Origin: Methylococcaceae bacterium
Lineage (GTDB): Bacteria; Pseudomonadota; Gammaproteobacteria; Methylococcales; Methylomonadaceae
Length of the DNA: 38,704 bases
Direction of reading: 5' to 3'
NCBI GenBank assembly: GCA_947506155.1
Contig: CANNNV010000008.1
Coordinates: forward strand, 1 to 38,704
The position numbers and the translations under genes are program-made. Positions 19,961-28,447 of this stretch are shown one piece after another. The notes beneath the pieces were generated by a model, which searched no databases, was not told where the DNA came from, and saw nothing but the letters and a program-made list of their open reading frames with translations. Position 1 is the stretch's first letter; each line of letters opens with the position of its first letter.

Positions 19961-20053
19961 TTAGCCCACCCTGAAAAGTGGCGCTTGTAAAAGCGCTTTT
20001 CAACCTAAGATAGCAGCATAATAGAAGCTACGGGGAGTTGGATCGGCTAACGC
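19961..20053 (+). other. omegaRNA/IS605-end-like relic in the hvfA-like 5' region
   Basis: CCCACCCTGAAAAGTGGCGCTTGTAAAAGCGCTTTTCAACCTAA resembles the right-edge motif CGCCCTGAAGGACGGAGCTTGTAAAAGCTAGGTTGACC. GATAGCAGCATAATAGAAGCTACGGGGAGTTGGATCGGCTAACGC resembles the left-edge motif GATAGCAAACGCAATAGGAGCTGCATGAGTTGGGTCGGCTAATGC. The terminal hairpin/TGATTGA boundary is missing. Confidence 0.5.
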
Positions 20054-20111
20054 AAAAACTGATGAACAACCGCGAACAGATTGAAATTTACATCAACACT
20101 TTGGAGTCAAC

Positions 20112-20669
20112 ATGAAAAAAATCAACAAAACGCCTTTAGCTGCTGCAATGGGCGCTGCTTTTCTGTCTGCTTTTGCTGCGACTGCGGTTAATGCAGAAGC
20201 CAATCCTTTCGGTATGACTGAATTATCAACTGGTTACATGCAAGTTGCCGCAGCTGAAATGGCTTGCGGCGCAGCCATGGGCGGCATGGAAAAGCCTAAG
20301 ACTGCGGAAGGCGCTTGTGCTGGCAATGTAAAACCTAAAGCAGCCGAAGGCGCAAAAGCGGCTGAAGCTGCCTGCGGCGCGATGATGAAAGACGGAAAAA
20401 TGAAACCGGGCATGGAAGCTGCTTGTGGCGCAATGATGAAAGGTAAGGAAGGCGCGTGCGGCGAGATGATGAAAGGCAAGGAAGGCGCTTGTGGTGCACA
20501 ATGCGGCGAAGGTATGAAAGCCTGCGATGCAGCTAAAACCAAAGAAGGCGCTTGTGGCGCACAAATGAAAGGTTGTGGTGAAGGCATGCAAGGTTGTAGT
20601 GAAATGTCTAAAGGCAAAGAAGGCGCTTGCGGCGACAAAATGAAAGCGAAAGACGCTGCCGGTAAATAA
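20112..20669 (+). CDS. HvfA/BufA-like Cys-rich RiPP precursor (probable metal-binding peptide) with Sec-type signal peptide
   Basis: 185 aa; signal peptide MKKINKTPLAAAMGAAFLSAFAATAVNA; NPFGMTELSTGYMQVA leader-like segment; 12 Cys with four EGACG plus EGACA/EAACG variants. Immediately followed by DUF692 and DUF2063 genes. Confidence 0.88.
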   Translation: MKKINKTPLAAAMGAAFLSAFAATAVNAEANPFGMTELSTGYMQVAAAEMACGAAMGGMEKPKTAEGACAGNVKPKAAEGAKAAEAACGAMMKDGKMKPGMEAACGAMMKGKEGACGEMMKGKEGACGAQCGEGMKACDAAKTKEGACGAQMKGCGEGMQGCSEMSKGKEGACGDKMKAKDAAGK

Positions 20670-20682
20670 TTTTTTCATATTG

Positions 20683-20715
20683 TAGGAGCGGGCGTGGACC
20701 GCTCCTATGTTTTTT
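20683..20715 (+). terminator. Stem-loop plus T-run between precursor and MNIO gene (putative attenuator/terminator)
   Basis: TAGGAGCGG-GCGTGGA-CCGCTCCTA followed by TGTTTTTT. A related imperfect hairpin TAAGAGCTGGGCGTGAACCGCTCCTA follows at 20721-20746. Confidence 0.6.
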
Positions 20716-20771
20716 CAGTGTAAGAGCTGGGCGTGAACCGCTCCTACCCCTCAAATCATAAAGGTGTTCTT

Positions 20772-21608
20772 ATGGACACAACTCAACATCTCGTACACGG
20801 TGCTGGCCTTGGTCTTAGGCGGTCTTTTTTAACTCAAATTGTACAAACGCCTCCCCTAGAGGTCGGCTTTTATGAAGTCGCGCCGGAAAACTGGATCACG
20901 CTCGGCGGAAAATTCGGTAAACAATTTCGCGCGATGACCGAGCGCTTTGCTTTTATTTGCCACGGCTTATCGCTGTCGATAGGCAGTACCGATCCGTTAG
21001 ATGAAAATTTCGTTCGTGAAATCAAGCAGTTCATGGCCGAGCATCAAATCAAGTTTTACAGCGAGCATTTAAGCTATTGCAGCAAGGACGGGCATTTATA
21101 CGACTTAATGCCAATTCCATTTACTTCGGAAGCGGTGACCCATGTAGCCAGCCGAATCAGGCGTGTTCAAGACATTCTGGAACAAAAAATTGCCATCGAA
21201 AACGTATCCTATTATGCGGCTCCTGGCCAGGAAATGGCCGAAATTGATTTTTTCAAGGCGGTTATCGAGGAAGCCGATTGCGATGTACTGCTGGACATCA
21301 ATAATATTTACGTCAACAGCGTAAACCACGGCTACAATGCCGAAGATTTTTTAAAGGCGATGCCGGTACAGCGGGTTGCTTATGCCCACATCGCCGGTCA
21401 TTATCAGGAAGCTGAAGATTTTCTGGTCGACACCCATGGCGCCGATGTGATCGACCCGGTCTGGAAACTGCTAGGCAAGGCTTACCAGCTTTACGGCGTG
21501 TTCCCGACTTTACTGGAACGGGATTTTAATATCCCAGCCCTCGACGAATTGCTCAAGGAAGTCAACACCATCAATACCATACAAGCCGCCTGGGGAACGC
21601 AGCCATGA
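20772..21608 (+). CDS. DUF692/MNIO-family multinuclear non-heme iron oxidase (HvfB/BufB-like)
   Basis: GAGLGLRRSF, FYEVAPENWI, CHGLSLSIGSTDPL, KFYSEHLSYC, IAIENVSYYA, LLDINNIYVNSVNHG, YAHIAGH. Start at internal Met 20772. Confidence 0.93.
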   Translation: MDTTQHLVHGAGLGLRRSFLTQIVQTPPLEVGFYEVAPENWITLGGKFGKQFRAMTERFAFICHGLSLSIGSTDPLDENFVREIKQFMAEHQIKFYSEHLSYCSKDGHLYDLMPIPFTSEAVTHVASRIRRVQDILEQKIAIENVSYYAAPGQEMAEIDFFKAVIEEADCDVLLDINNIYVNSVNHGYNAEDFLKAMPVQRVAYAHIAGHYQEAEDFLVDTHGADVIDPVWKLLGKAYQLYGVFPTLLERDFNIPALDELLKEVNTINTIQAAWGTQP

Positions 21609-22363
21609 AAGTGGATTTCAAAGCCAAGCAGCTTGAATTTGCAGCATTTATCCGCGATCCCGAAAATAATCCACCGCCTGCCGATGTGCCGGAACCGCGC
21701 ATGGCGATGTATCGGGAGCTGTTTTTTAACAATATCGATAATTTTCTGAGCGCAAATTTCCCGGTGTTGCGGGCGATACTAAGCGATCAGCAATGGTTGG
21801 CTTTAGGCCAGGATTTTTTTGCCAAACACGTTTGTCTATCGCCGCATTTTTCAAAAATACCCGAAGAATTTCTGGATTATTTACAAAACGAGCGTGACGG
21901 CTCCGATGATTTTGGCTTTATGCTGGAACTGGCGCATTACGAATGGGTGGAAATGGCTTTATCGATAGCCCAGGAAACGGTCCCAACTCAGCACAGCGCG
22001 GATAATCTGGAAAACCAGTACCTTCGGTTGTCGCCTTTAGCCTGGCCGCTGGTTTATCAATATCCAGTCCAGCAAATATCGCCAGATTTTTTACCTGAAA
22101 CCGAGCCGGATCAACCCACGTTCCTGATTGTTTATCGCAATCTGGAAGACGAGGTTCATTTTATGACTATCACTCCGCTGACTTACCGGTTACTGGAAAT
22201 TATTCAGGAGCAAGAAGGAATTTTGACTAACGATTGCCTGACACAGCTAGCCAAGGAATCGCAGCATCCCAATCCAGACGTGATCATCGCTGGCGGTTTG
22301 CAGATATTAAAAGAGCTGGCTGAAAAGACGATTATTATTTTCTCAAATGTCTTTGTGAGATAG
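21605..22363 (+). CDS. DUF2063 family protein (HvfC/BufC-like partner of MNIO)
   Basis: QLEFAAFIRDPENNPPPADVPEPRMAMYRELFFNNIDNFLSANFPVLRAIL pattern. ATGA overlap with the MNIO gene. Confidence 0.92.
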   Translation: MKVDFKAKQLEFAAFIRDPENNPPPADVPEPRMAMYRELFFNNIDNFLSANFPVLRAILSDQQWLALGQDFFAKHVCLSPHFSKIPEEFLDYLQNERDGSDDFGFMLELAHYEWVEMALSIAQETVPTQHSADNLENQYLRLSPLAWPLVYQYPVQQISPDFLPETEPDQPTFLIVYRNLEDEVHFMTITPLTYRLLEIIQEQEGILTNDCLTQLAKESQHPNPDVIIAGGLQILKELAEKTIIIFSNVFVR

Positions 22364-22459
22364 GCTTTCTACGCAGCAAGCTTACCGCGTTGTTTTACCG
22401 GCAACGCATTAAAAAATGATAGAATTGGCGTTTTTTTTAAATACGAGAATTCCTCATCC

Positions 22460-24838
22460 ATGTTCAATACTTTAAAGCTACCCCTAGAATCACTGAAACT
22501 AAATGTCGATCTGGCTGGCTTTGAGTTCCCAAGCACACCGAGTGTACCCGATACTATCCTAGGTCAAGCCAGGGCCCAGTCGGCGCTGAAATTTGGCGTT
22601 GCAATGCGTAATCCCGGCTACAATATTTTTGTCATGGGCGAACCTGGTTTGGGTCGCTTGTCGATGATCACTCAGCATCTGGATACCCAGGCAAAAACAC
22701 TGCCGGCACCCCCCTCTTATGCCTATGTCGATAATTTTGATAATCCGAGAGAGCCGGTAGCCATTCAGTTACCCGCCGAGCAAGGACAACGACTCAGCAA
22801 AGACATTGAAAAATTGATCGACAACCTGTTGGCAACGTTTCCGGCGGTCTTTGAAAGCCCAACCTATCAACAAAAAAAGAGCGCAATCGAACGCCACTAC
22901 AATCAGTACTACAATACCGCAATCGATCTAGTCGATAAAAAAGCTCAGACCTTAAACATTGCCTTATTCAGAGAAAGCGAGTCGATTACTTTTGCCCCCA
23001 TCCTGGACAACAAAGCGCTGAACGAAGATCAATTCACTCAATTGCCCCGACCAGAACGCGAAATATTCCACAAACATGTCGAAAAACTGGAAGAGTATCT
23101 GAGCGAAGTATTGCTGGAAATGCCCCAGTGGCGCAGGGCCATGGTTGAAAAAGTCAAACAGCTGGATAATGACACGATCAGCCTGGCGATAGAACCGCTG
23201 TTTGCCGAATTGAATGACAGCTACCAGGCTATCGAGGATGTACGTTGCTTCTTAGCAAAAATGCAAAAAAGCTTGAATAACACCATCACGGATTATCTGA
23301 TGCCGAGCCGGACGCCCGAACCTCAGGATAACACCACCAAACGACTGCTACTGACCGAGCTGTACGCGCCCAACATTCTGGTTGATAACAAACAAGAATC
23401 CGGCGCACCGGTTATTTACGAGCCTCATCCGATTTATCAAAACCTGTTTGGCCGCATCGAATATGTCAGCGACCAGGGCGCCCTGGTCACCAATTACCGG
23501 CGGATTTGCGCCGGTTCCTTGCACAAAGCCAACGGCGGTTATTTGATACTTGACGCCGAGAAACTGCTGAATTATCCGTTCGTCTGGGATGGCCTCAAGC
23601 GCGCACTGCAATCAGGCTACATCGAAATCGATTCGCCGTATTCAGACCTCGGCATTAACACTATTACCCTGAAGCCGGAAGCCATCCCATTAAATGTTAA
23701 AGTGATTTTGGTCGGCTCCCGAGACATGTATTATCTGCTGGAGGAACTGGATGACGAGTTTAACGAGATGTTCAAGATCCTGGCTGATTTTGACAATTAC
23801 ATTCCGCGTACCGATGAATCCACCCAGCGTTTTATTCTGCGGATGATCAATTCCGGCGGCCTGCCGTTAACGCGCACGGCTATTGAATGTCTGATTGAGC
23901 ATAGCTGTCGGCTGTCGGAAAACCAGCACCATTTCTCAGCCCGGATCAAGGATTCACTGGAAATAATCGGCGAAGCTAACCTGTTTTGCAACTGGGGCAA
24001 GCAGTCGATTTGTGACAGAACCCATATAGAACAAGCGCTGGCCGCACGAGAGCATCGTAACGGCAGAATGCCGGAAAACATCCTCGAAGAAATGCTGGTT
24101 GGCACAATACTGATTGATACCGAAGGCGAGGCGCTGGGCAAAGTCAATGGCTTGACCGTGCTGGAAGTCGGCGGCAGCAGCTTTGGCGCGCCGGTACGAA
24201 TTACCGCCAGTGTTTCCCCAGGTTCCCGAGGCATAGTCGATGTCGAGCGGGAAGTCGAACTAGGCCAGGCCATCCATTCCAAAGGCGTGATGATCTTGAC
24301 CGGTTATCTGGGCCACACCTATGCCCAACAATTCCCGTTGGCCATCTCTGCTAGCATCGCAATTGAACAATCCTATGGTTATATCGATGGCGACAGTGCC
24401 TCGCTGGCCGAACTTTGCTGTCTTATTTCAGCGCTGACACGAACACCGATTAATCAATCGTTTGCAGTGACCGGATCGATCAATCAATACGGCGAAGTGC
24501 AGGCAGTAGGCGGTGTTAACGAGAAAATAGAAGGCTTCTTCAGATTATGTCAGGCGCGAGGCCTTACCGGCCAGCACGCCGCCATTATTCCGGCCGCGAA
24601 CAAACGTAATCTGATGTTAAAACAGGAAGTGATAGATGCGGTGGCGCAGGGGCTGTTTGCGGTTTATGCGGTGTCCAGTGTTGATGAAACCCTGGAATTA
24701 CTGACCGGACAAGAAGCCGGCACAGCTGATAGCGAAGGCTTTTACCCGGAAAACAGCATCAATTTTAAAGCCATTTCCCGGTTAAAAGAAATTTCGGATA
24801 TGGCTACGGATGAAGATGATAAAGAAGAAGCGGGGTAA
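22460..24838 (+). CDS. Lon-like ATP-dependent protease (AAA / S16 peptidase, YcbZ/LonB-type)
   Basis: GEPGLGRLSMI Walker-like region; RICAGSLHKANGGYLILDAEKLL; S16 domain with DGDSASLAELCCLISALT...QYGEVQAVGGVNEKIEGFF. Confidence 0.9.
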   Translation: MFNTLKLPLESLKLNVDLAGFEFPSTPSVPDTILGQARAQSALKFGVAMRNPGYNIFVMGEPGLGRLSMITQHLDTQAKTLPAPPSYAYVDNFDNPREPVAIQLPAEQGQRLSKDIEKLIDNLLATFPAVFESPTYQQKKSAIERHYNQYYNTAIDLVDKKAQTLNIALFRESESITFAPILDNKALNEDQFTQLPRPEREIFHKHVEKLEEYLSEVLLEMPQWRRAMVEKVKQLDNDTISLAIEPLFAELNDSYQAIEDVRCFLAKMQKSLNNTITDYLMPSRTPEPQDNTTKRLLLTELYAPNILVDNKQESGAPVIYEPHPIYQNLFGRIEYVSDQGALVTNYRRICAGSLHKANGGYLILDAEKLLNYPFVWDGLKRALQSGYIEIDSPYSDLGINTITLKPEAIPLNVKVILVGSRDMYYLLEELDDEFNEMFKILADFDNYIPRTDESTQRFILRMINSGGLPLTRTAIECLIEHSCRLSENQHHFSARIKDSLEIIGEANLFCNWGKQSICDRTHIEQALAAREHRNGRMPENILEEMLVGTILIDTEGEALGKVNGLTVLEVGGSSFGAPVRITASVSPGSRGIVDVEREVELGQAIHSKGVMILTGYLGHTYAQQFPLAISASIAIEQSYGYIDGDSASLAELCCLISALTRTPINQSFAVTGSINQYGEVQAVGGVNEKIEGFFRLCQARGLTGQHAAIIPAANKRNLMLKQEVIDAVAQGLFAVYAVSSVDETLELLTGQEAGTADSEGFYPENSINFKAISRLKEISDMATDEDDKEEAG

Positions 24839-24875
24839 CTTTATCGCAAGTAGCACTATTTTTGCCGCTGAGTCG

Positions 24876-25592
24876 TTACGCTTTTTTAAATTTCACAACC
24901 TTGTTTAAAGGGCTGAGGTTGATTTCATCAATCACAATCTGCGCTCTTGAATTCAGCGCGTAACACACTGCCTCGGCGACATCCTCAGGCAGTATAAAAT
25001 TGCTGTCATCATCGCCCGGCTCAAAAGACAAGTGGTCAAAAAATGGGGTTTTGACCATGCCCGGATTAATCAGGCAGACACGCACACTGCTTTTTCCGCA
25101 CTCTTCGCGCAAAGCCTGAGTGAAGCCACGCAGCGCAAATTTACTGGCGCAATACAATCCGCCTTTACGACTACCTTTCAAAGCAGCTTCCGAGCCAATA
25201 AAAATCAAATCGCTATGTTCTTTACGTTTTAAACCGGGCAATAAAGCGCGAACCAGAAACGCTTGACTGGTAAAGTTTAGCGCCATCAGTTCTTCAATTT
25301 GTGCATATGAAAACTCTTCCACCGAGCCAAACTGGCCTTTACCGGCACAAAAAACCACGGCGTCAAGTTCGGGAAACTGGTGTTCCACGTCGCGCATTTT
25401 TTGTGGTAGCTCAGCTAACCGAGTTAAATCGAGCTGTACCGGAATGAAGTCATCTATTTTTTGACAAAACTTGCTGCAATCGCGGGATGCGCCGAGTACC
25501 CGATGCCCTTGTTTTAATAGCTTGCTGGCGACGGCCCTGCCGATGCCAGAGCTGGCGCCAGTCACCAAAATTGTCCGCTTTATCAGTTGCAT
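24876..25592 (-). CDS. Short-chain dehydrogenase/reductase
   Basis: TILVTGASSGIGRA, YCASKFALRGF, LINPGMVKTPF. Start at 25592, overlapping the upstream ORF end. Confidence 0.9.
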   Translation of the reverse strand: MQLIKRTILVTGASSGIGRAVASKLLKQGHRVLGASRDCSKFCQKIDDFIPVQLDLTRLAELPQKMRDVEHQFPELDAVVFCAGKGQFGSVEEFSYAQIEELMALNFTSQAFLVRALLPGLKRKEHSDLIFIGSEAALKGSRKGGLYCASKFALRGFTQALREECGKSSVRVCLINPGMVKTPFFDHLSFEPGDDDSNFILPEDVAEAVCYALNSRAQIVIDEINLSPLNKVVKFKKA

Positions 25593-26572
25593 GGGAAAAA
25601 TTTTTCCTCTGGAATATAAGTTAACAGTTGTTCTGTGCAATACGCCATCATCTCCTGCTCCAGTTCCTGCTGATAGGAAACCATGCCCTGCTGACTGACC
25701 AGCGGCCCAGCAAATAGTTTTTCGTCAGGATAAAGTTTGTGTACTTTTTTATAAAAATTTTCCGGCAGGCGAAACACGCCAAGACTGACTGAATGCAGTA
25801 AATCAAAATTAATACAGGAAAAAACCTGCTCAAAAAATTCCCGGTATTGCTGTTGATAGCCCGATTGATAAATCAATGGATCAAAGCGCAGTCCAATCTG
25901 CCACCCCTGTTCTTGTAATTTGCATAAAGCCTCCAGTCGGCGCTGTACCGAAGGTGCTTTGGCTTCAACTTTTTTGGCAATAATATCGGGAGACAGGCTG
26001 AAAGCCACGATGCAGCGGGGCAAAGGCTCACGATTTAACAGGCTTCTAACCTGGGTACTTTTAGTTCTTAACTCCAACCAGGCATTGGGTAAGCTTGCAA
26101 AAAAGGGTAAAAATTGCTCGGCAAAGCCTGTTACCGGCTCCAACGCCAGACTGTCGCAATCATAGCCAGAAAAAAAATGCAGATCTTCATCAGGTGACTT
26201 AGCGCATAACTGCCGGATGTCTTGCTGAAAATCCTCGTAATTAACAAACAGCACATAATTGGCCGACTGATACATGCCCTGTAAAAAACAGTAACGGCAA
26301 TCATACAAACAATTAAGCATGTGCGAAAAATAATAGTTTCGTAAAGCTCCGATGCCGTAACCCAAGGGCGCGGGCAGTGCGAAATTTTTATACTTTTCCG
26401 CCAGTATCAAGGCAGGCTGCTGTTTTTGCAGGCGAAAATTTTGCGCTTTGGGATTAAAAACCTCACCATAACGGCCGCAAATGATTTTTCTAGCCTGCGG
26501 AAATCGCGCAATAATTTCAACAACGCGCGGATGTTGCAGAATGGCTTCTTCTATATAAATGGTTTCAATCAT
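25583..26572 (-). CDS. Spore photoproduct lyase family (SplB-like) radical SAM protein
   Basis: Radical SAM CxxxCxxC (NCLYDCRYCFLQGMYQS); SPL-like N-terminus and architecture (ARKIICGRYGEVFNPKAQNF...; LELRTKSTQVRSLL; IVAFSLSPDIIAKKVE). Confidence 0.85.
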   Translation of the reverse strand: MIETIYIEEAILQHPRVVEIIARFPQARKIICGRYGEVFNPKAQNFRLQKQQPALILAEKYKNFALPAPLGYGIGALRNYYFSHMLNCLYDCRYCFLQGMYQSANYVLFVNYEDFQQDIRQLCAKSPDEDLHFFSGYDCDSLALEPVTGFAEQFLPFFASLPNAWLELRTKSTQVRSLLNREPLPRCIVAFSLSPDIIAKKVEAKAPSVQRRLEALCKLQEQGWQIGLRFDPLIYQSGYQQQYREFFEQVFSCINFDLLHSVSLGVFRLPENFYKKVHKLYPDEKLFAGPLVSQQGMVSYQQELEQEMMAYCTEQLLTYIPEEKFFPCN

Positions 26573-26694
26573 AAGCTTTGTTTATCGTTTTTTAGGTAAT
26601 GTAACACAGCAGGTTGGATGAATAGCCTTGTGATTTCTTATGCAGACCTCATATAGGGTAAAATACTTTTAACTCAACCAACTCATTATCAACC

Positions 26695-27522
26695 ATGAAA
26701 ACAAACAAGATAGGTTTTATCGGTGGCGGCAATATGGCATCAAGTCTGATTAGCGGATTGATTGCCAGCGGCCATGTCCCGGAACAGATTTGGGTGTCAG
26801 ATATTAATCCCGACACGCTGGCTGGACTGAAGCAGCAGCTGAACGTTAACACGTCGGCCAGCAATGATGACATTATTAATGCGGTTGATGTTGTGGTTCT
26901 CGCAGTCAAGCCGCAAGCACTGAGCGCTGTTGCACAAAGCGTCGCGGCCTTGATTCAGCAAAAAAAATCACTGGTCGTCTCAATCGCTGCCGGTGTTAAC
27001 CAAAGCAGTTTGAGCCGTTGGTTAGGCAATGATACCGCCATTGTGCGCTGCATGCCCAATACACCGGCGCTAGTGTTGACTGGCGCTACCGCCTTGCATG
27101 CCAACCTTCAGGTAACCGCTGAACAACGTAATCTGGCCGAAAGTATTTTACGTGCCGTCGGCATTGCGCTATGGGTTGAAAATGAAACCGAGCTGGATGC
27201 AGTAACTGCGGTGTCCGGCAGCGGCCCCGCCTATTATTTTTTACTGATGGAAGCGATGGAAAAAGCTGCATTGGAACTGGGTCTGAGCGTTGGAACTGCA
27301 CGGTTACTGGTGCAACAAACCGCTTTGGGTGCCGCCAAAATAGCACTAGAATCAGTCGAATCGCCAGAACAACTACGCCAGCGCGTGACCTCGCCAGGTG
27401 GTACCACACAAAAAGCTGTAGAGACTTTTGAGCAGGGCGGTTTTACCGAACTGGTATCAAAAGCCTTACATGCGGCGCGAGACCACTCTGTTGAGATGTC
27501 CAAACAAATGGAGAGTTTCTAA
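26695..27522 (+). CDS. proC: Pyrroline-5-carboxylate reductase
   Basis: IGFIGGGNMASSLISGL, VRCMPNTPALV, AVSGSGPAYYFLLMEAM, VTSPGGTTQKAVETFE. Confidence 0.95.
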   Translation: MKTNKIGFIGGGNMASSLISGLIASGHVPEQIWVSDINPDTLAGLKQQLNVNTSASNDDIINAVDVVVLAVKPQALSAVAQSVAALIQQKKSLVVSIAAGVNQSSLSRWLGNDTAIVRCMPNTPALVLTGATALHANLQVTAEQRNLAESILRAVGIALWVENETELDAVTAVSGSGPAYYFLLMEAMEKAALELGLSVGTARLLVQQTALGAAKIALESVESPEQLRQRVTSPGGTTQKAVETFEQGGFTELVSKALHAARDHSVEMSKQMESF

Positions 27523-28097
27523 TGGATTCCAGCTACATGACTGACCCGGTTATTTTTATAATCGACTCGCTATTTTCCTTGTATATTTTAGGCGTGTTAC
27601 TGCGCTTTTTATTGCAATGGAGCGGCGCTGATTTTTATAATCCCATTTCTCAGTTTCTGGTCAAGGCCACACATCCGCCGTTAAAGCTGTTGCGCCGTTT
27701 TGTGCCCTCTATCGGAAAAATTGATACATCCTCACTGGTGCTGGTACTTTCGCTGCAAATGCTGGCCGATTTTTCAATTCTGCTACTAAAAGATATTGAG
27801 ATCAGTATCGGCGCATTAGCTATTTTATCATTGACCCAGTTAGTCTCATTGCTAATCAATATTTTCATCTATGCGGTATTTGCCAGGGCTATACTTAGTT
27901 GGATGAATCCCGGCATGTTTGGCTCTGCATCGTCTATCCTACACAGTTTGACCGAGCCGTTGCTTAACACCTGCCGCAAAGTCATCCCTGATTTTGGTGG
28001 CATGGACTTGTCGCCGTTAGCCGTGTTAATGCTGCTACAATTGGCAAAAATGGTCATACTGCCGCCGTTGCATCAATTAGCAAACTTGATCGGTTGA
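27522..28097 (+). CDS. YggT family membrane protein
   Basis: Two YggT repeats (LRFLLQWSGADFYNPISQFLVKATHPPLKLLRRFVP; ARAILSWMNPG...ILHSLTEPLLNTCRKVIPDFGGMDLSPLAVLMLL). Downstream of proC. Confidence 0.93.
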   Translation: MDSSYMTDPVIFIIDSLFSLYILGVLLRFLLQWSGADFYNPISQFLVKATHPPLKLLRRFVPSIGKIDTSSLVLVLSLQMLADFSILLLKDIEISIGALAILSLTQLVSLLINIFIYAVFARAILSWMNPGMFGSASSILHSLTEPLLNTCRKVIPDFGGMDLSPLAVLMLLQLAKMVILPPLHQLANLIG

Positions 28098-28396
28098 ACT
28101 GGTACCACTGGGAGCTGGGCATTTTGACACTGAATCTTCATGTTCAGCCCAAAGCCAGTAAGGATGAATGGTCGGGACTGCACGGCGACAGGTTAAAGCT
28201 CAGAATCAAGGCCGCGCCTATTGATGGTAAAGCCAACCAGCAATTGATCGCTTTTATAGCCCAGCAGTTTGCGGTCAGCAAATCGGCCTGTAAACTAATC
28301 TCCGGAGAATCCGGACGGGAAAAACGCATCGCTATTAGTTCGCCTAAAAAGCTGCCTTTACTGCCGGATGAACTACACTTTGATATTTTTTTGTGA
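28094..28396 (+). CDS. DUF167 family protein (YggU-like)
   Basis: LNLHVQPKASKDEWSGLHGDRLKLRIKAAPIDGKANQQLIAFIAQQFAVSKS...SGESGREKRIAI. Confidence 0.92.
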   Translation: MNWYHWELGILTLNLHVQPKASKDEWSGLHGDRLKLRIKAAPIDGKANQQLIAFIAQQFAVSKSACKLISGESGREKRIAISSPKKLPLLPDELHFDIFL

Positions 28397-28447
28397 AAGG
28401 CCTTCTATAATTTACATTTGCCGAAAAAATCAGTTAATTGATCGCCC

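Noticed and set aside
20226-20678. Long antisense ORFs (150 and 134 aa) opposite the Cys-rich precursor
   Set aside because: Low-complexity mirror translations of the repeats; the plus-strand ORF has a signal peptide, family motif and operon context.
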